Below, one piece after another: positions 1 to 7,432 of a DNA stretch of 64,000 nt. The position numbers and the translations under genes are program-made. The notes under the pieces are model-generated. The model ran no database searches. It was given only the letters and a program-made list of their open reading frames with translations, and had not been told where the DNA came from. Source of the stretch: Nitrosomonas ureae (GTDB lineage: Bacteria > Pseudomonadota > Gammaproteobacteria > Burkholderiales > Nitrosomonadaceae); contig NZ_CP013341.1 in the NCBI RefSeq assembly GCF_001455205.1, forward strand, positions 248,001 through 312,000, given 5' to 3'. Each line of letters begins with the position of its first letter. Position 1 is the first letter of the stretch.

Positions 1-172
1 CTCCTGCTACAGCTTGCCATGGTAATAAGTCCAGATAATTAATATGCACCCCCTACACTGAAAAAATAATGCCGGTCATTAAATTATTATATAGTATATA
101 TTAGAATATAATAATTTCTATTTATACTATTTTCAGTAATAACTTTATCTGAAAAACCACCAGGAGAATAAA

Positions 173-1033
173 ATGAACCCCACCATACAAGCATTCTTTG
201 ATACCGTAACACAGACTATCAGCTATGTTATTTTTGATGAAGCGGGAGGCTGTTGCGCCATTATTGATCCCGTACTGGATTATGACCCTAAGGCTGGTAA
301 AACCCTCACCCATAATGCCGACAAGCTAATCGCATTTATTCATGATCAACGTCTTTCGGTTCAGTGGATTCTAGAAACACATGCACATGCGGATCATTTG
401 TCATCAGCTGATTACCTTAAAAATCAACTAGGTGGAAAAATCGCCATTGGTCGGAATATTCCTGCAGTTCAGAAAACATTCAAAAAAATTTTTAACTTTG
501 GTGATGATTTTATACCCGATGGCCATCATTTTGACCATTTGTTTTCCGATGGCGAGTCGTTCCGGATCGGAAAAATTACAGCAAAAGTCATTGCAGTATC
601 AGGCCACACACCCGCCGACATCGCATATCAAATCAACAATGTAATCTTTGTGGGCGATACGCTCTTTATGCCTGATGTTGGCACCGCGCGCGCAGATTTT
701 CCAGGCGGTGATGCCCGCCAGTTGTTTAAATCCATTCAAAAAATACTCGCATTCCCGCCTGAAACCCGTCTATTGATGTGTCACGATTACCCCCCCACCA
801 ATCGCCCGCCAGAATGGGAATGTTCGGTTGCTGAACAACGCGCACGCAATATTCACATTCATGCCGGAATCACTGAAGACGAATTTGTAAAGATGCGCAC
901 TGAACGCGACGCAACATTAGAAATGCCAAATCTGCTGCTACCCGCAATACAAATAAATGTCAGAGGCGGTAAACTACCGCCAGCTGAGCCTAATGGTGTT
1001 GCATACTTCAAAATACCGATTAACTTAATTTGA
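173..1033 (+). CDS. MBL-fold metallo-hydrolase, persulfide dioxygenase-like (glyoxalase II / ETHE1-type)
   Basis: A 286-residue metallo-beta-lactamase fold enzyme. The metal-binding signature is complete: H70-x-H72-x-D74-H75, then H145, D162 and H204. The spacing and the VGDTLF and CHDYPP contexts are those of the ETHE1/Blh branch (sulfur dioxygenase acting on glutathione persulfide) rather than true beta-lactamases. No signal peptide is visible, so it is probably cytosolic. The start is well supported by AGGAG about eight bases upstream of the ATG. It stands alone, divergent from the next gene. Substrate is inferred from the family only; a glyoxalase II role is the alternative. Confidence 0.8.
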   Translation: MNPTIQAFFDTVTQTISYVIFDEAGGCCAIIDPVLDYDPKAGKTLTHNADKLIAFIHDQRLSVQWILETHAHADHLSSADYLKNQLGGKIAIGRNIPAVQKTFKKIFNFGDDFIPDGHHFDHLFSDGESFRIGKITAKVIAVSGHTPADIAYQINNVIFVGDTLFMPDVGTARADFPGGDARQLFKSIQKILAFPPETRLLMCHDYPPTNRPPEWECSVAEQRARNIHIHAGITEDEFVKMRTERDATLEMPNLLLPAIQINVRGGKLPPAEPNGVAYFKIPINLI

Positions 1034-1121
1034 TGCGTGACATTTAGATTTCATCATATCTGACGAAATACCGCTGCTTAATACTAGTTGATCGATAAGT
1101 ACAGATAGCTTTCACCTGTCT

Positions 1122-2153
1122 TTAAACCTGCATGGTGATAAAGTTACCCCGTTGCTGATCAAATTTTACCGCAATAAAACGGGCACCCACCGAAATTGCA
1201 TGATTCTCATGATATTTATTGGTTACTTCCGCTACCGCTTGGAAATTTGGTGCGTCAATTTTTATAATATCTTTGAAATCCAGCATTACTTCTGTCAAGA
1301 AACGTATCCCTGCGGGTGACAAATCTTGAAAAACACCCTGCACCGGCCGCCCAGGCCAGAACAAATAAAAAACCAACTCCCCTCTCACTGGAATTCGCAT
1401 GATAGTACGTTGCGTTGATTCCGGATTTTCATGATGCAATACAAAAAGCGGGCTTTCACATTCCAAGCAATTCTCACTTTGGTATAAACCTGTCTGCGGC
1501 ACGTAGGGCGTTTTGCAGAAAAAACAATAATGCGTAATTAATCCTCGATAAGGCTTAACAGAGCGTTCCGACGCACCAGGGGCGGAAACCAAGTGGGGTA
1601 AATTAATCTTCTTATTCGCTGTTTCTTGCGCAGCATGAAGTAATTTACTCGCCAAAAATGCGTCATACCGCGTGCGCGCCCCCGGATCAGATAGAATTCG
1701 ATAAGCTTCCTCAAGCAATACTTTATCTTGAAGAGAATTTTCTTTTAATACTCGATAACTCGCTTTAATTGTGGTAATTGGTGCATCAGATTGAACCTGA
1801 AGAATCCGATAATAATTACGTTGATTCAAATTGTCCGCATGCTCACTAGGCTTTCTTTCCGCCCCAGGCCTAGCATTGGAGCCCAATGCACCCTGACCTA
1901 GAACTTTAATATGATATCGATCCAATAATTCTTGGTCATATTCATCCCGCTTGAAGGGATCCCTTAACGTACTATAAGCAAGATTAAGTAAGCTCACATT
2001 CCAATCCGGATTGGCCAGCTCAGGATGCATTACAAGTTTTTGCATCAATGCCCAGTAACTTTCTTTGATCACCTCCATTGGTGCATCAGGCTGAATGTAA
2101 AGAATGCGATAGAAATTACGCCGCTCGATCATAATTACTGCGAATTCCAGCAC
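1122..2153 (-). CDS. Two J-like domains, zinc ribbon and PilZ domain in one protein
   Basis: 343 residues with an unusual domain order. A first J-like domain (about 13-78) keeps the NFYRIL start and the end of a J domain but has HPE (43-45) instead of HPD. A second J-like domain (about 112-166) has no HPD at all. A CxxC...CxxC zinc ribbon follows (C210, C213, C229, C232). The C-terminus is a PilZ domain with R253-x3-R257 and D277-x-S279-x2-G282, the residues that bind cyclic di-GMP. No signal peptide or membrane segment is seen. The start at 2153 is GTG; an ATG at 2132 is an alternative that leaves all domains intact. The J domains probably cannot stimulate DnaK, so an adaptor or sensor role is inferred. 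Specific function unknown. Confidence 0.75.
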   Translation of the reverse strand: MLEFAVIMIERRNFYRILYIQPDAPMEVIKESYWALMQKLVMHPELANPDWNVSLLNLAYSTLRDPFKRDEYDQELLDRYHIKVLGQGALGSNARPGAERKPSEHADNLNQRNYYRILQVQSDAPITTIKASYRVLKENSLQDKVLLEEAYRILSDPGARTRYDAFLASKLLHAAQETANKKINLPHLVSAPGASERSVKPYRGLITHYCFFCKTPYVPQTGLYQSENCLECESPLFVLHHENPESTQRTIMRIPVRGELVFYLFWPGRPVQGVFQDLSPAGIRFLTEVMLDFKDIIKIDAPNFQAVAEVTNKYHENHAISVGARFIAVKFDQQRGNFITMQV

Positions 2154-2331
2154 CTCATTATTTGATTTATCTGTGATGTCAATTCTAATGGATTTTCAAC
2201 AGATCATTCATGCCAATAAACATCATTTCTATTGTTCTCATGGCAGGTTAACATTTCCGGACACGGGCTTATATAACTACTGCAATTAGTCAATCCTCCC
2301 AGCCAACATCCAGATATATTATAGATTACAC

Positions 2332-2380
2332 TTGCATTTTATTAGTACATCTATATAATGAGAACAATTCTCATTATCAT
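2332..2380 (+). promoter_or_regulatory. hemP promoter with overlapping Fur box
   Basis: A sigma-70 type promoter can be read: TTGCAT at 2332-2337, a 16-base spacer, and a perfect TATAAT at 2354-2359. Overlapping the -10 box is a 19-base palindrome, AATGAGAA-CAA-TTCTCATT (2357-2375), which has the inverted-repeat structure of a Fur operator and is followed by a further half-site (ATTATCAT). Binding of Fe-Fur here would block the polymerase, so iron repression of hemP is inferred. Confidence 0.8.
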
Positions 2381-2392
2381 TTATATATTAAT

Positions 2393-2578
2393 ATGAATAC
2401 CCAAGCGCTAACACAGTTAATGGCACAGAATTTGTATCAATCCGAACTTACTAATTTAAATGCACTGATAGATAGTAATTCCTTATTTAAAAACGGTGAT
2501 GTTGTATTTATATTGCACAAAGGTGAGCAATACACATTACGTCGCACGCGAAATGGCAAGTTAATCCTGAACAAATAG
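2393..2578 (+). CDS. hemP: Hemin uptake protein HemP family
   Basis: A 61-residue HemP/HmuP-family protein. The family core is clear in the C-terminal half: a LFKNG turn, then an ILHKGEQYTLRRTRNGKLILNK-like beta region ending in Leu-Asn-Lys. HemP proteins are small and soluble and in some species activate haem receptor genes; the biochemical role is still debated. No haem receptor or TonB gene is adjacent, so this is an orphan hemP. No clear Shine-Dalgarno sequence precedes the ATG. A Fur-type operator overlaps its promoter, so expression should rise when iron is scarce. The IS110 copy 1 lies only 75 bases downstream. Confidence 0.85.
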   Translation: MNTQALTQLMAQNLYQSELTNLNALIDSNSLFKNGDVVFILHKGEQYTLRRTRNGKLILNK

Positions 2579-2652
2579 TGGATTATGAGCCTATATCATG
2601 TATATTAATACTTGTAGTTATTAGCGGTTCATATACGAAAATCACTCTGAAC

Positions 2653-2925
2653 AGTAAGAATACATGCACCAGATTTCAATAATGAGTTGACTCAATTATT
2701 GAATGAGTAATTATTGGAGCTCTGGTGCCGTAAGGGTTGCCAAGTTTCCTGACCCCCACTCTGATCGACCACAATTTGTGTCATTCCTCGGATCTGTCGG
2801 TTACTTGGCAACATCTGACGGTGAGGTTTCACCTCGCCTTTGTCTGTGACCCAAGAAGGGCCTGATCGCTTATCTCTTTACTGTCTTGTCCTGACAATCG
2901 GTTTGGGTGAATCCCTATCAATAAC
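2653..2925 (+). ncRNA. Predicted IS110 bridge RNA (copy 1)
   Basis: The left end folds into successive stem-loops. A hairpin lies at about 2675-2705 (arms around TTCAATAATGAGT and its complement). A perfect 10-bp stem, GTTGCCAAGT (2736-2745) with ACTTGGCAAC (2803-2812), closes an internal loop. That loop has CACTCTGATCG (2757-2767) on one strand and ATTCCTCGG (2783-2791) on the other; these resemble the left and right insertion-site flanks. A second structured part contains AGAAGGGC (2854-2861), identical to the element's right end (4037-4044), and TTACTG (2878-2883), complementary to CAGTAA at the left junction. This is the guide layout of IS110/IS621 bridge RNAs. Ends and expression are inferred. 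Confidence 0.6.
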
Positions 2926-2948
2926 TGTATTCAAAATGGGGAACGAAA

Positions 2949-4031
2949 ATGAATAATCAATCATTATCCAATCATCAAACCATTGTTGGGGGAGTCGATA
3001 CACACAAAGATCTTCATTTCGTCGCTATAGTCGATGCCTATGATCGAGTACTTTCCAGTAATTCTTTCCCAACGACGCGACAGGGTTATAAATCAATGTT
3101 GGATTGGATGCAATCTTTTGGTGAGGTCAAGCGCATTGGAATAGAATGCACAGGGACTTATGGTGTAGGCTTGTTAAGATATTTACAACAATTTGATATC
3201 GAAATTTTAGAGGTTACTGCACCAGATAAAACAATTCGGCGCAAACGTGGTAAAGACGACACAATTGATGCGGAAAATGCGGCGCATGCAGCATTTGCTG
3301 GTATACGCACCGTCACACCTAAAACGCGTGATGGCATGGTCGAATCGCTACGGGTTCTCAAGATGTGTAGGAAGACCGCCATTGCAGCTCGCCGTATCGC
3401 ACTACAAATGATCCAAATGAATATTATCTCTGCGCCAGAAGCGATTCGTGAATCACTACGCACAATGACTCGAATGCAATTAATCCGTACCCTTGCTGCC
3501 TGGCGACCAGATATGAGTGGGTATCGTGATATATCAACTGCATACAAAATTGCATTGAAATCGCTTGCACGACGATATTTGGAGTTACATGACGAAATTG
3601 CAGATTTGGATGTGATGATTTCCGTCATTGTTGATGAATTAGCCCCCGAACTGATTACAGGCAAAGCCATTGGATATGAATCTGCGGCACAGCTACTCAT
3701 TACCATAGGAGACAATCCGGAACGCTTAAAGTCTGAAGCTAGCTTTGCGGCGTTGTGTGGTGTCAATCCAATTCCTGCCTCATCAGGCAAGGTCAATAGG
3801 CACAGGTTAAATCGTGGGGGTGATAGAGCGGCTAACAGCGCGCTGCATATTATTGCTATAGGACGATTGCGGATAGACGCCAGAACTAAAGAGTATGTTG
3901 AAAAGCGTTTAACTCAGGGTCACACTAAACTTGAAGCACTTCGTTGCCTTAAACGTTATATCGCAAGAGAGGTATATTACACTTTGAGAAAGAGAAATAA
4001 TTTAATCAATAGCGCACAAATTGCAGCTTGA
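2949..4031 (+). CDS. IS110-family transposase (bridge-RNA-guided recombinase type), copy 1
   Basis: A 360-residue intact recombinase. The N-terminal RuvC-like DEDD domain has D17 (in GVDTHKD), E66 (IECTGT), D104 and D107 (RGKDDTIDAEN). The C-terminal Transposase_20 domain has the expected nucleophilic serine region CGVNPIPASSGK, with S278 or S279 as the candidate. It differs from copy 2 only at residue 189 (Met here, Leu there). IS110 enzymes cut and rejoin DNA with a guide RNA made from the element's own end. The ORF is undamaged, so the element may be active. TTGACA at its stop codon is discussed in the findings. Confidence 0.95.
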   Translation: MNNQSLSNHQTIVGGVDTHKDLHFVAIVDAYDRVLSSNSFPTTRQGYKSMLDWMQSFGEVKRIGIECTGTYGVGLLRYLQQFDIEILEVTAPDKTIRRKRGKDDTIDAENAAHAAFAGIRTVTPKTRDGMVESLRVLKMCRKTAIAARRIALQMIQMNIISAPEAIRESLRTMTRMQLIRTLAAWRPDMSGYRDISTAYKIALKSLARRYLELHDEIADLDVMISVIVDELAPELITGKAIGYESAAQLLITIGDNPERLKSEASFAALCGVNPIPASSGKVNRHRLNRGGDRAANSALHIIAIGRLRIDARTKEYVEKRLTQGHTKLEALRCLKRYIAREVYYTLRKRNNLINSAQIAA

Positions 4032-4221
4032 CATTTAGAAGGGCATCCGTGGTATACGGTAAGCGAATATATGATATGGATTCATAACAAGAATTACTCA
4101 GCAATAACAATTGCCTGTGGCATAATAACAATGGCAAATAACAAATAATTTGAAAGTAACTGAGCGAGATCTTTTGAAATGAATCCAGCCCAAGTAAAAC
4201 TATTTGTCTTAGGAGCTAAAA

Positions 4222-4686
4222 ATGAAAGGTAATATAGATATCATTCGCTGGCTAAATCAGCAGTTACAACACGAATTAACAGCTATTAATCAATATTTTC
4301 TGCATGCCCGGATGTACAAGAACTGGGGATTTAACAGTCTAGGAAAACACGAATTTGAAGAATCATGTGAAGAAATGAAGCACGCTGATCTTCTGATTGA
4401 AAGAATTCTGTTTCTGGAAGGCTTACCCAATCTACAAGATCTAGGAAAGTTAATGATTGGTGAAACTGTTGAGGAATGTATCGCTTGTGATCTAAAGCTT
4501 GAATTTACATCACGAGAAACTCTGCTAGCTGCAATAGCAGCTTGTGAATCAAGCCAAGACTTTACATCACGAGAAATCTTTGAGCATATTCTTGAGGACA
4601 CCGAAGAGCATATCGATTGGTTAGAAAGCCAGCTCGGCGTCATGCAAAAGGTCGGCATCCATAACTGGTTACAAAGCCAGATTTAG
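4222..4686 (+). CDS. bfr: Bacterioferritin
   Basis: 154 residues, the usual length for the 24-subunit iron store. Ferroxidase ligands are present at E18, E51, H54, E94 and H130, with Y25 and the haem-ligand methionine M52. Position 127 is Thr, where E. coli Bfr has Glu (the local order is D-T-E-E-H); E128 may substitute. A good TTAGGAG Shine-Dalgarno sits before the ATG. The DUF2325 gene follows in the same direction and may be co-transcribed. The IS110 right end is 170 bases upstream and may have displaced or altered the native promoter. No Fur box was recognised in the remaining upstream region. Confidence 0.92.
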   Translation: MKGNIDIIRWLNQQLQHELTAINQYFLHARMYKNWGFNSLGKHEFEESCEEMKHADLLIERILFLEGLPNLQDLGKLMIGETVEECIACDLKLEFTSRETLLAAIAACESSQDFTSREIFEHILEDTEEHIDWLESQLGVMQKVGIHNWLQSQI

Positions 4687-4695
4687 CGTTTTCAA

Positions 4696-4729
4696 TACTG
4701 CTGGAGTTCCTCTTCCTTCTCCAGCAGTA
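4696..4729 (+). terminator. Stem-loop after bfr
   Basis: A perfect 11-bp stem, TACTGCTGGAG and CTCCAGCAGTA, encloses a 12-base pyrimidine loop just after the bfr stop. The following bases (CATTTAG) are not a strong U tract, so it may attenuate rather than end transcription, or protect the bfr message 3' end. Confidence 0.55.
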
Positions 4730-4805
4730 CATTTAGCCAGCCAACCTGTTTTTTAGGTCAGCCAGCCATTTTTTTACTTGCTGACAATTTAAAGGAGATT
4801 CTTTT

Positions 4806-5462
4806 ATGAAATTTCTTCTAAAAAAACAGACTGCTATGACTACATCATGCGCAATTTTCCATTATCACTACCCCATTTCTTCATACGCGAACACTTCTTC
4901 AAGGTGTGAAGATGTTTTAGTTTTATACAAATTTATAAAATTTGCTCATTTGCTGAAGCAAAACTGGGGACTTCTCAAACAAAAAATTATCAAAGAGCGC
5001 TCCTCTGCAAACCAAGATTCTCGTATCGTTGATTGGGCACCCTTGATTAAAGCATCTTCTTCAATTGAAATCATTGGTTGCACAAACCACGAAAACCAAA
5101 CCGACAAGTGTTATGACAATCTATTAAATGGAAAAACAATTCTATGTGTGGGCGGCAAAATCAAACTTTATACCGAATATAATCAAATTGTAAAAAACTC
5201 TGGCGGAACATTCATATCGTTTCATGGTGATTCAAATGACACACTGGATAATTTATTTCTACTCATGGAAAAAAAAGCCGACATGATTATTTGTCCAGTC
5301 GATTGTGTCAACCATACAGTATTCCAAACTATCAAATATTACTGCAAGTCGTCTGGCAAACCTTGTGTCTTACTAGATCGCTCAGCGATTAATAGTTTCA
5401 CAGTGGGTGTCCGTATGCTAGCCCTAATGATTGCAGAGAAAACTGATAAAATTAAGCATTAG
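4806..5462 (+). CDS. DUF2325 domain protein
   Basis: 218 residues. The C-terminal half (about 107-205) matches the DUF2325 pattern: a GKTILCVGGKxxLY strand-loop, a GGTFISFHGD segment, and ICPVDCVNHTVF followed by GKPCVLLDRS. Such domains look like small nucleotide- or metal-handling Rossmann-like folds, but no activity is established. The N-terminal 100 residues have no recognised domain. It follows bfr by 119 bases with a GGAGA ribosome site. Placement beside iron-storage genes suggests a metal or redox role; that is context only. Confidence 0.75.
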   Translation: MKFLLKKQTAMTTSCAIFHYHYPISSYANTSSRCEDVLVLYKFIKFAHLLKQNWGLLKQKIIKERSSANQDSRIVDWAPLIKASSSIEIIGCTNHENQTDKCYDNLLNGKTILCVGGKIKLYTEYNQIVKNSGGTFISFHGDSNDTLDNLFLLMEKKADMIICPVDCVNHTVFQTIKYYCKSSGKPCVLLDRSAINSFTVGVRMLALMIAEKTDKIKH

Positions 5463-5987
5463 CCCAATTGATTCGCATATTATCATCTTTGACAGTTTAA
5501 ATTTACGTGCATAAGAGAAATATCGGCGGCATATTTCAGTTAAAACAGAGTAAAACTGATATCAACCTTAATCCCGCATTGACGTTCCTATGTCAAATAA
5601 TTGTTGCCGCATCTGACAAATCTGCGAGAATAGGCGGATACAGCTCGCGAACAATGTATCGCATCAGGCAACGTTGATTCCTTATTTGACATCCCAGCAA
5701 TATCCAACGCAGGGCTTTCGTTATTCCTTGCTACGGATATTTATGGATCATGTCATTATTACTACAGCAATACTGGAATATTATTTATATCTGACCAATT
5801 TACTGATGGCGTTAGACAAGGAAAGTCTATGTTGTGCTTAACCCCGACAACCGAATGTAAAAACAATATCCGTAGGGCATAAGATATCGTGCTGTTACTT
5901 AATACTACATGCTTGATCCACTTTCAAAAATCAAACTGGAGCTTACTTTAGCTTTGAAGCTCCTAATAAATTCCAGATAGCTTAATG
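5463..5987. other. Intergenic stretch without recognisable gene
   Basis: About 525 bases between the convergent DUF2325 gene and the amo cluster. No ORF with a family signature is seen. The only clear structure is a short hairpin at 5938-5963 (GGAGCTT and AAGCTCC arms), which could act as a second stop signal for the amo transcript. Confidence 0.5.
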
Positions 5988-5988
5988 A

Positions 5989-6015
5989 AAAGGCACAAAT
6001 TAATTTTGTGCCTTT
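5989..6015 (-). terminator. Terminator hairpin at the end of the amo cluster
   Basis: A perfect inverted repeat, AAAGGCACAAA (5989-5999) and TTTGTGCCTTT (6005-6015), lies 35 bases beyond the amoD stop. On the minus strand it reads as a stem ending in TTTTCATT, a plausible intrinsic terminator for amoE-amoD. Because the arms end in A3/T3, it could also work from the plus strand. Confidence 0.65.
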
Positions 6016-6049
6016 AACTATTGCGAACTGAGTCTTTCTGAAACAGTCG

Positions 6050-6598
6050 TTATCCCTCAGTTTTACGTTTACGCATCATCATAAAAGCTGCAGCTCCTGC
6101 AATCAGCACCACTATTGGTACAATGATTGCAATCTTCGATACCGGGCGACCCTCTCCTACCGAAAATGGAAATCTCGACACATAATCCTGCGCACCCCCC
6201 GTTACCGTCACCAGCCCTACAAACTTACCCTTTTCCGGAAAAACATGCTCTACTGTAATTGATGCAGAGGGATATATTTTAGGTGGCAAGTGATATACCG
6301 TAATCTCATCCAGATTTTCTTCCGAACCCGTATCTCTAATTATCCTTACCTCTGTCGTCAACGGACGTAGTTCCTCCTGAATATAATCCAGCGCTATCAC
6401 AGTCTTACCTACTTCCGGTATATCCTCACAAAATTCCTCTTCCTGTGATAATGGTTGATAGCCAGTAAAATGCATCCGATATGGTCCAATTGTTAATATA
6501 CACATATCATCCGCTAAAGCCAGCCCACCATGCGCTTGTACTTGCGCTGCAAGCAGCATGCTCATCGCAAGCAATGCCGTCAATAATACTTGTTTCAT
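6050..6598 (-). CDS. amoD: AmoD (Orf5), exported accessory protein of ammonia monooxygenase
   Basis: About 182 residues from the chosen ATG at 6598 (MKQVLLTALL); a start seven codons upstream is possible but would spoil the signal peptide. The signal peptide ends in VQA and is followed by His-Gly. The periplasmic domain carries Cys (DDMC), a YRMHF segment, and a second Cys in FCEDIP. Near the C-terminus is one membrane helix followed by Arg/Lys. This is the PmoD/AmoD family, members of which bind copper through Cys and Met. It is a clear paralogue of the upstream gene amoE (shared YQP, C-x-DIP and VxIIR motifs). It is the last gene of the cluster. Names amoD/amoE follow usage for betaproteobacterial ammonia oxidisers. 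Confidence 0.87.
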   Translation of the reverse strand: MKQVLLTALLAMSMLLAAQVQAHGGLALADDMCILTIGPYRMHFTGYQPLSQEEEFCEDIPEVGKTVIALDYIQEELRPLTTEVRIIRDTGSEENLDEITVYHLPPKIYPSASITVEHVFPEKGKFVGLVTVTGGAQDYVSRFPFSVGEGRPVSKIAIIVPIVVLIAGAAAFMMMRKRKTEG

Positions 6599-6686
6599 TT
6601 TTATTAATCTTACTAACATTTAAAATTTCCCTGTATCGATAAATGGTTGTTGCTAAATTCTCTTGATGTTGAATTGTCAATGTTAT

Positions 6687-7271
6687 TTAATTCGGCTTTG
6701 CGCGGCGCGATACCAACCAATTCTTGAAGCGCCTTGATCTAAGCAGCTTATATATTAGTATCGTGGCCAACAACAAACCCACGGCAGGTCCTACAGTGGC
6801 TCTGAATACATTCGCATAATTAACCATTTCCACTCGCAGATGATATTCATAATTCAACGGCGGCAAACCTTCGGCTGTAATCAGTACCAAATACTTCCCC
6901 TGATCCAATACATTTTGCGTGCTAATTACACCATCTTCATATAATGCAGGTCGCAAGCTGGTAATTGCTTCACCTTCGGTTGCATTGCTACCTCTTATTA
7001 TCTTTACTCCAACCGGTATATCTCGCAACTCAGGATCAACCAAATCTATAACAAGTATGGCATTACCGGCTTTGGGTATATCTGTACAATAATGACCTTC
7101 CTTATCAACTTGAGGTTGATAAGCACTGAGGTGAATCATGTTCTCCCCAATCCGACGCATACAATTATCTTCTTCCATGGCTACCTTGCCATGCGCACCA
7201 ACTGTACTTGTGTGAAGTGCCATAATAAGTATAAAGACTGCAATCCCTGCTTGTATTATTTGTCTGACCAC
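6687..7271 (-). CDS. amoE: AmoE (Orf4), exported accessory protein of ammonia monooxygenase
   Basis: 194 residues. An N-terminal signal peptide ends in VGA and is followed by His-Gly. The periplasmic domain has the same skeleton as AmoD: Cys in EDNC, a MIH segment, AYQP, then YCTDIP. A single C-terminal helix (about 158-178) is followed by an Arg-rich tail. It lies 161 bases after amoB, beyond a strong intrinsic terminator, so it is either read through at reduced level or has its own promoter. Role: copper handling or assembly of the monooxygenase, inferred from family and position. Confidence 0.87.
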   Translation of the reverse strand: MVRQIIQAGIAVFILIMALHTSTVGAHGKVAMEEDNCMRRIGENMIHLSAYQPQVDKEGHYCTDIPKAGNAILVIDLVDPELRDIPVGVKIIRGSNATEGEAITSLRPALYEDGVISTQNVLDQGKYLVLITAEGLPPLNYEYHLRVEMVNYANVFRATVGPAVGLLLATILIYKLLRSRRFKNWLVSRRAKPN

Positions 7272-7368
7272 GACAAATCCTCCTCTTGGGTAAGCGTCTC
7301 TAATTTTTCCAGTTCCATTATCCGCATTCTCTTGTGGTACCTTAAAATTTCACTCTGTTCTTACTTAT

Positions 7369-7413
7369 AAAAAAACCGGTACACCGGCTGTCTTCCGACA
7401 GTGGTGTACCGGT
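7369..7413 (-). terminator. Intrinsic terminator directly after amoB
   Basis: On the minus strand, 20 bases past the amoB stop, ACCGGTACACC pairs perfectly with GGTGTACCGGT. An inner CTGTC-TTCC-GACAG stem extends it, and seven T residues follow. This is one of the strongest Rho-independent terminators in the window. It should end most amoCAB transcripts before amoE. Confidence 0.9.
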
Positions 7414-7432
7414 GTATTGAAGCTATACCAGA

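Larger units (their letters stand above)
2653..4049 (+). mobile_element. IS110-family insertion sequence, copy 1 (about 1.4 kb)
   Basis: The limits come from comparison with the second copy at 32247-33643: identity starts at 2653 and stops at 4049, with two base differences seen (2905 G/C and 3513 A/C). There are no terminal inverted repeats and no clear target duplication, as expected for IS110. The element has a long 5' non-coding end (about 296 bases) and a very short 3' end, the layout of the IS110 group whose left end encodes a bridge RNA. It lies between hemP and bfr. The exact last bases at the right end are uncertain by two or three, because CCG is shared by both flanks. Confidence 0.9.

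Noticed and set aside
3158..3796. Long open frame on the minus strand inside the IS110 transposase
   Set aside because: It is an antisense shadow with no family features, repeated identically in copy 2.
5463..5987. A degraded gene between DUF2325 and amoD
   Set aside because: No frame gave recognisable protein similarity; only short hairpins were found.
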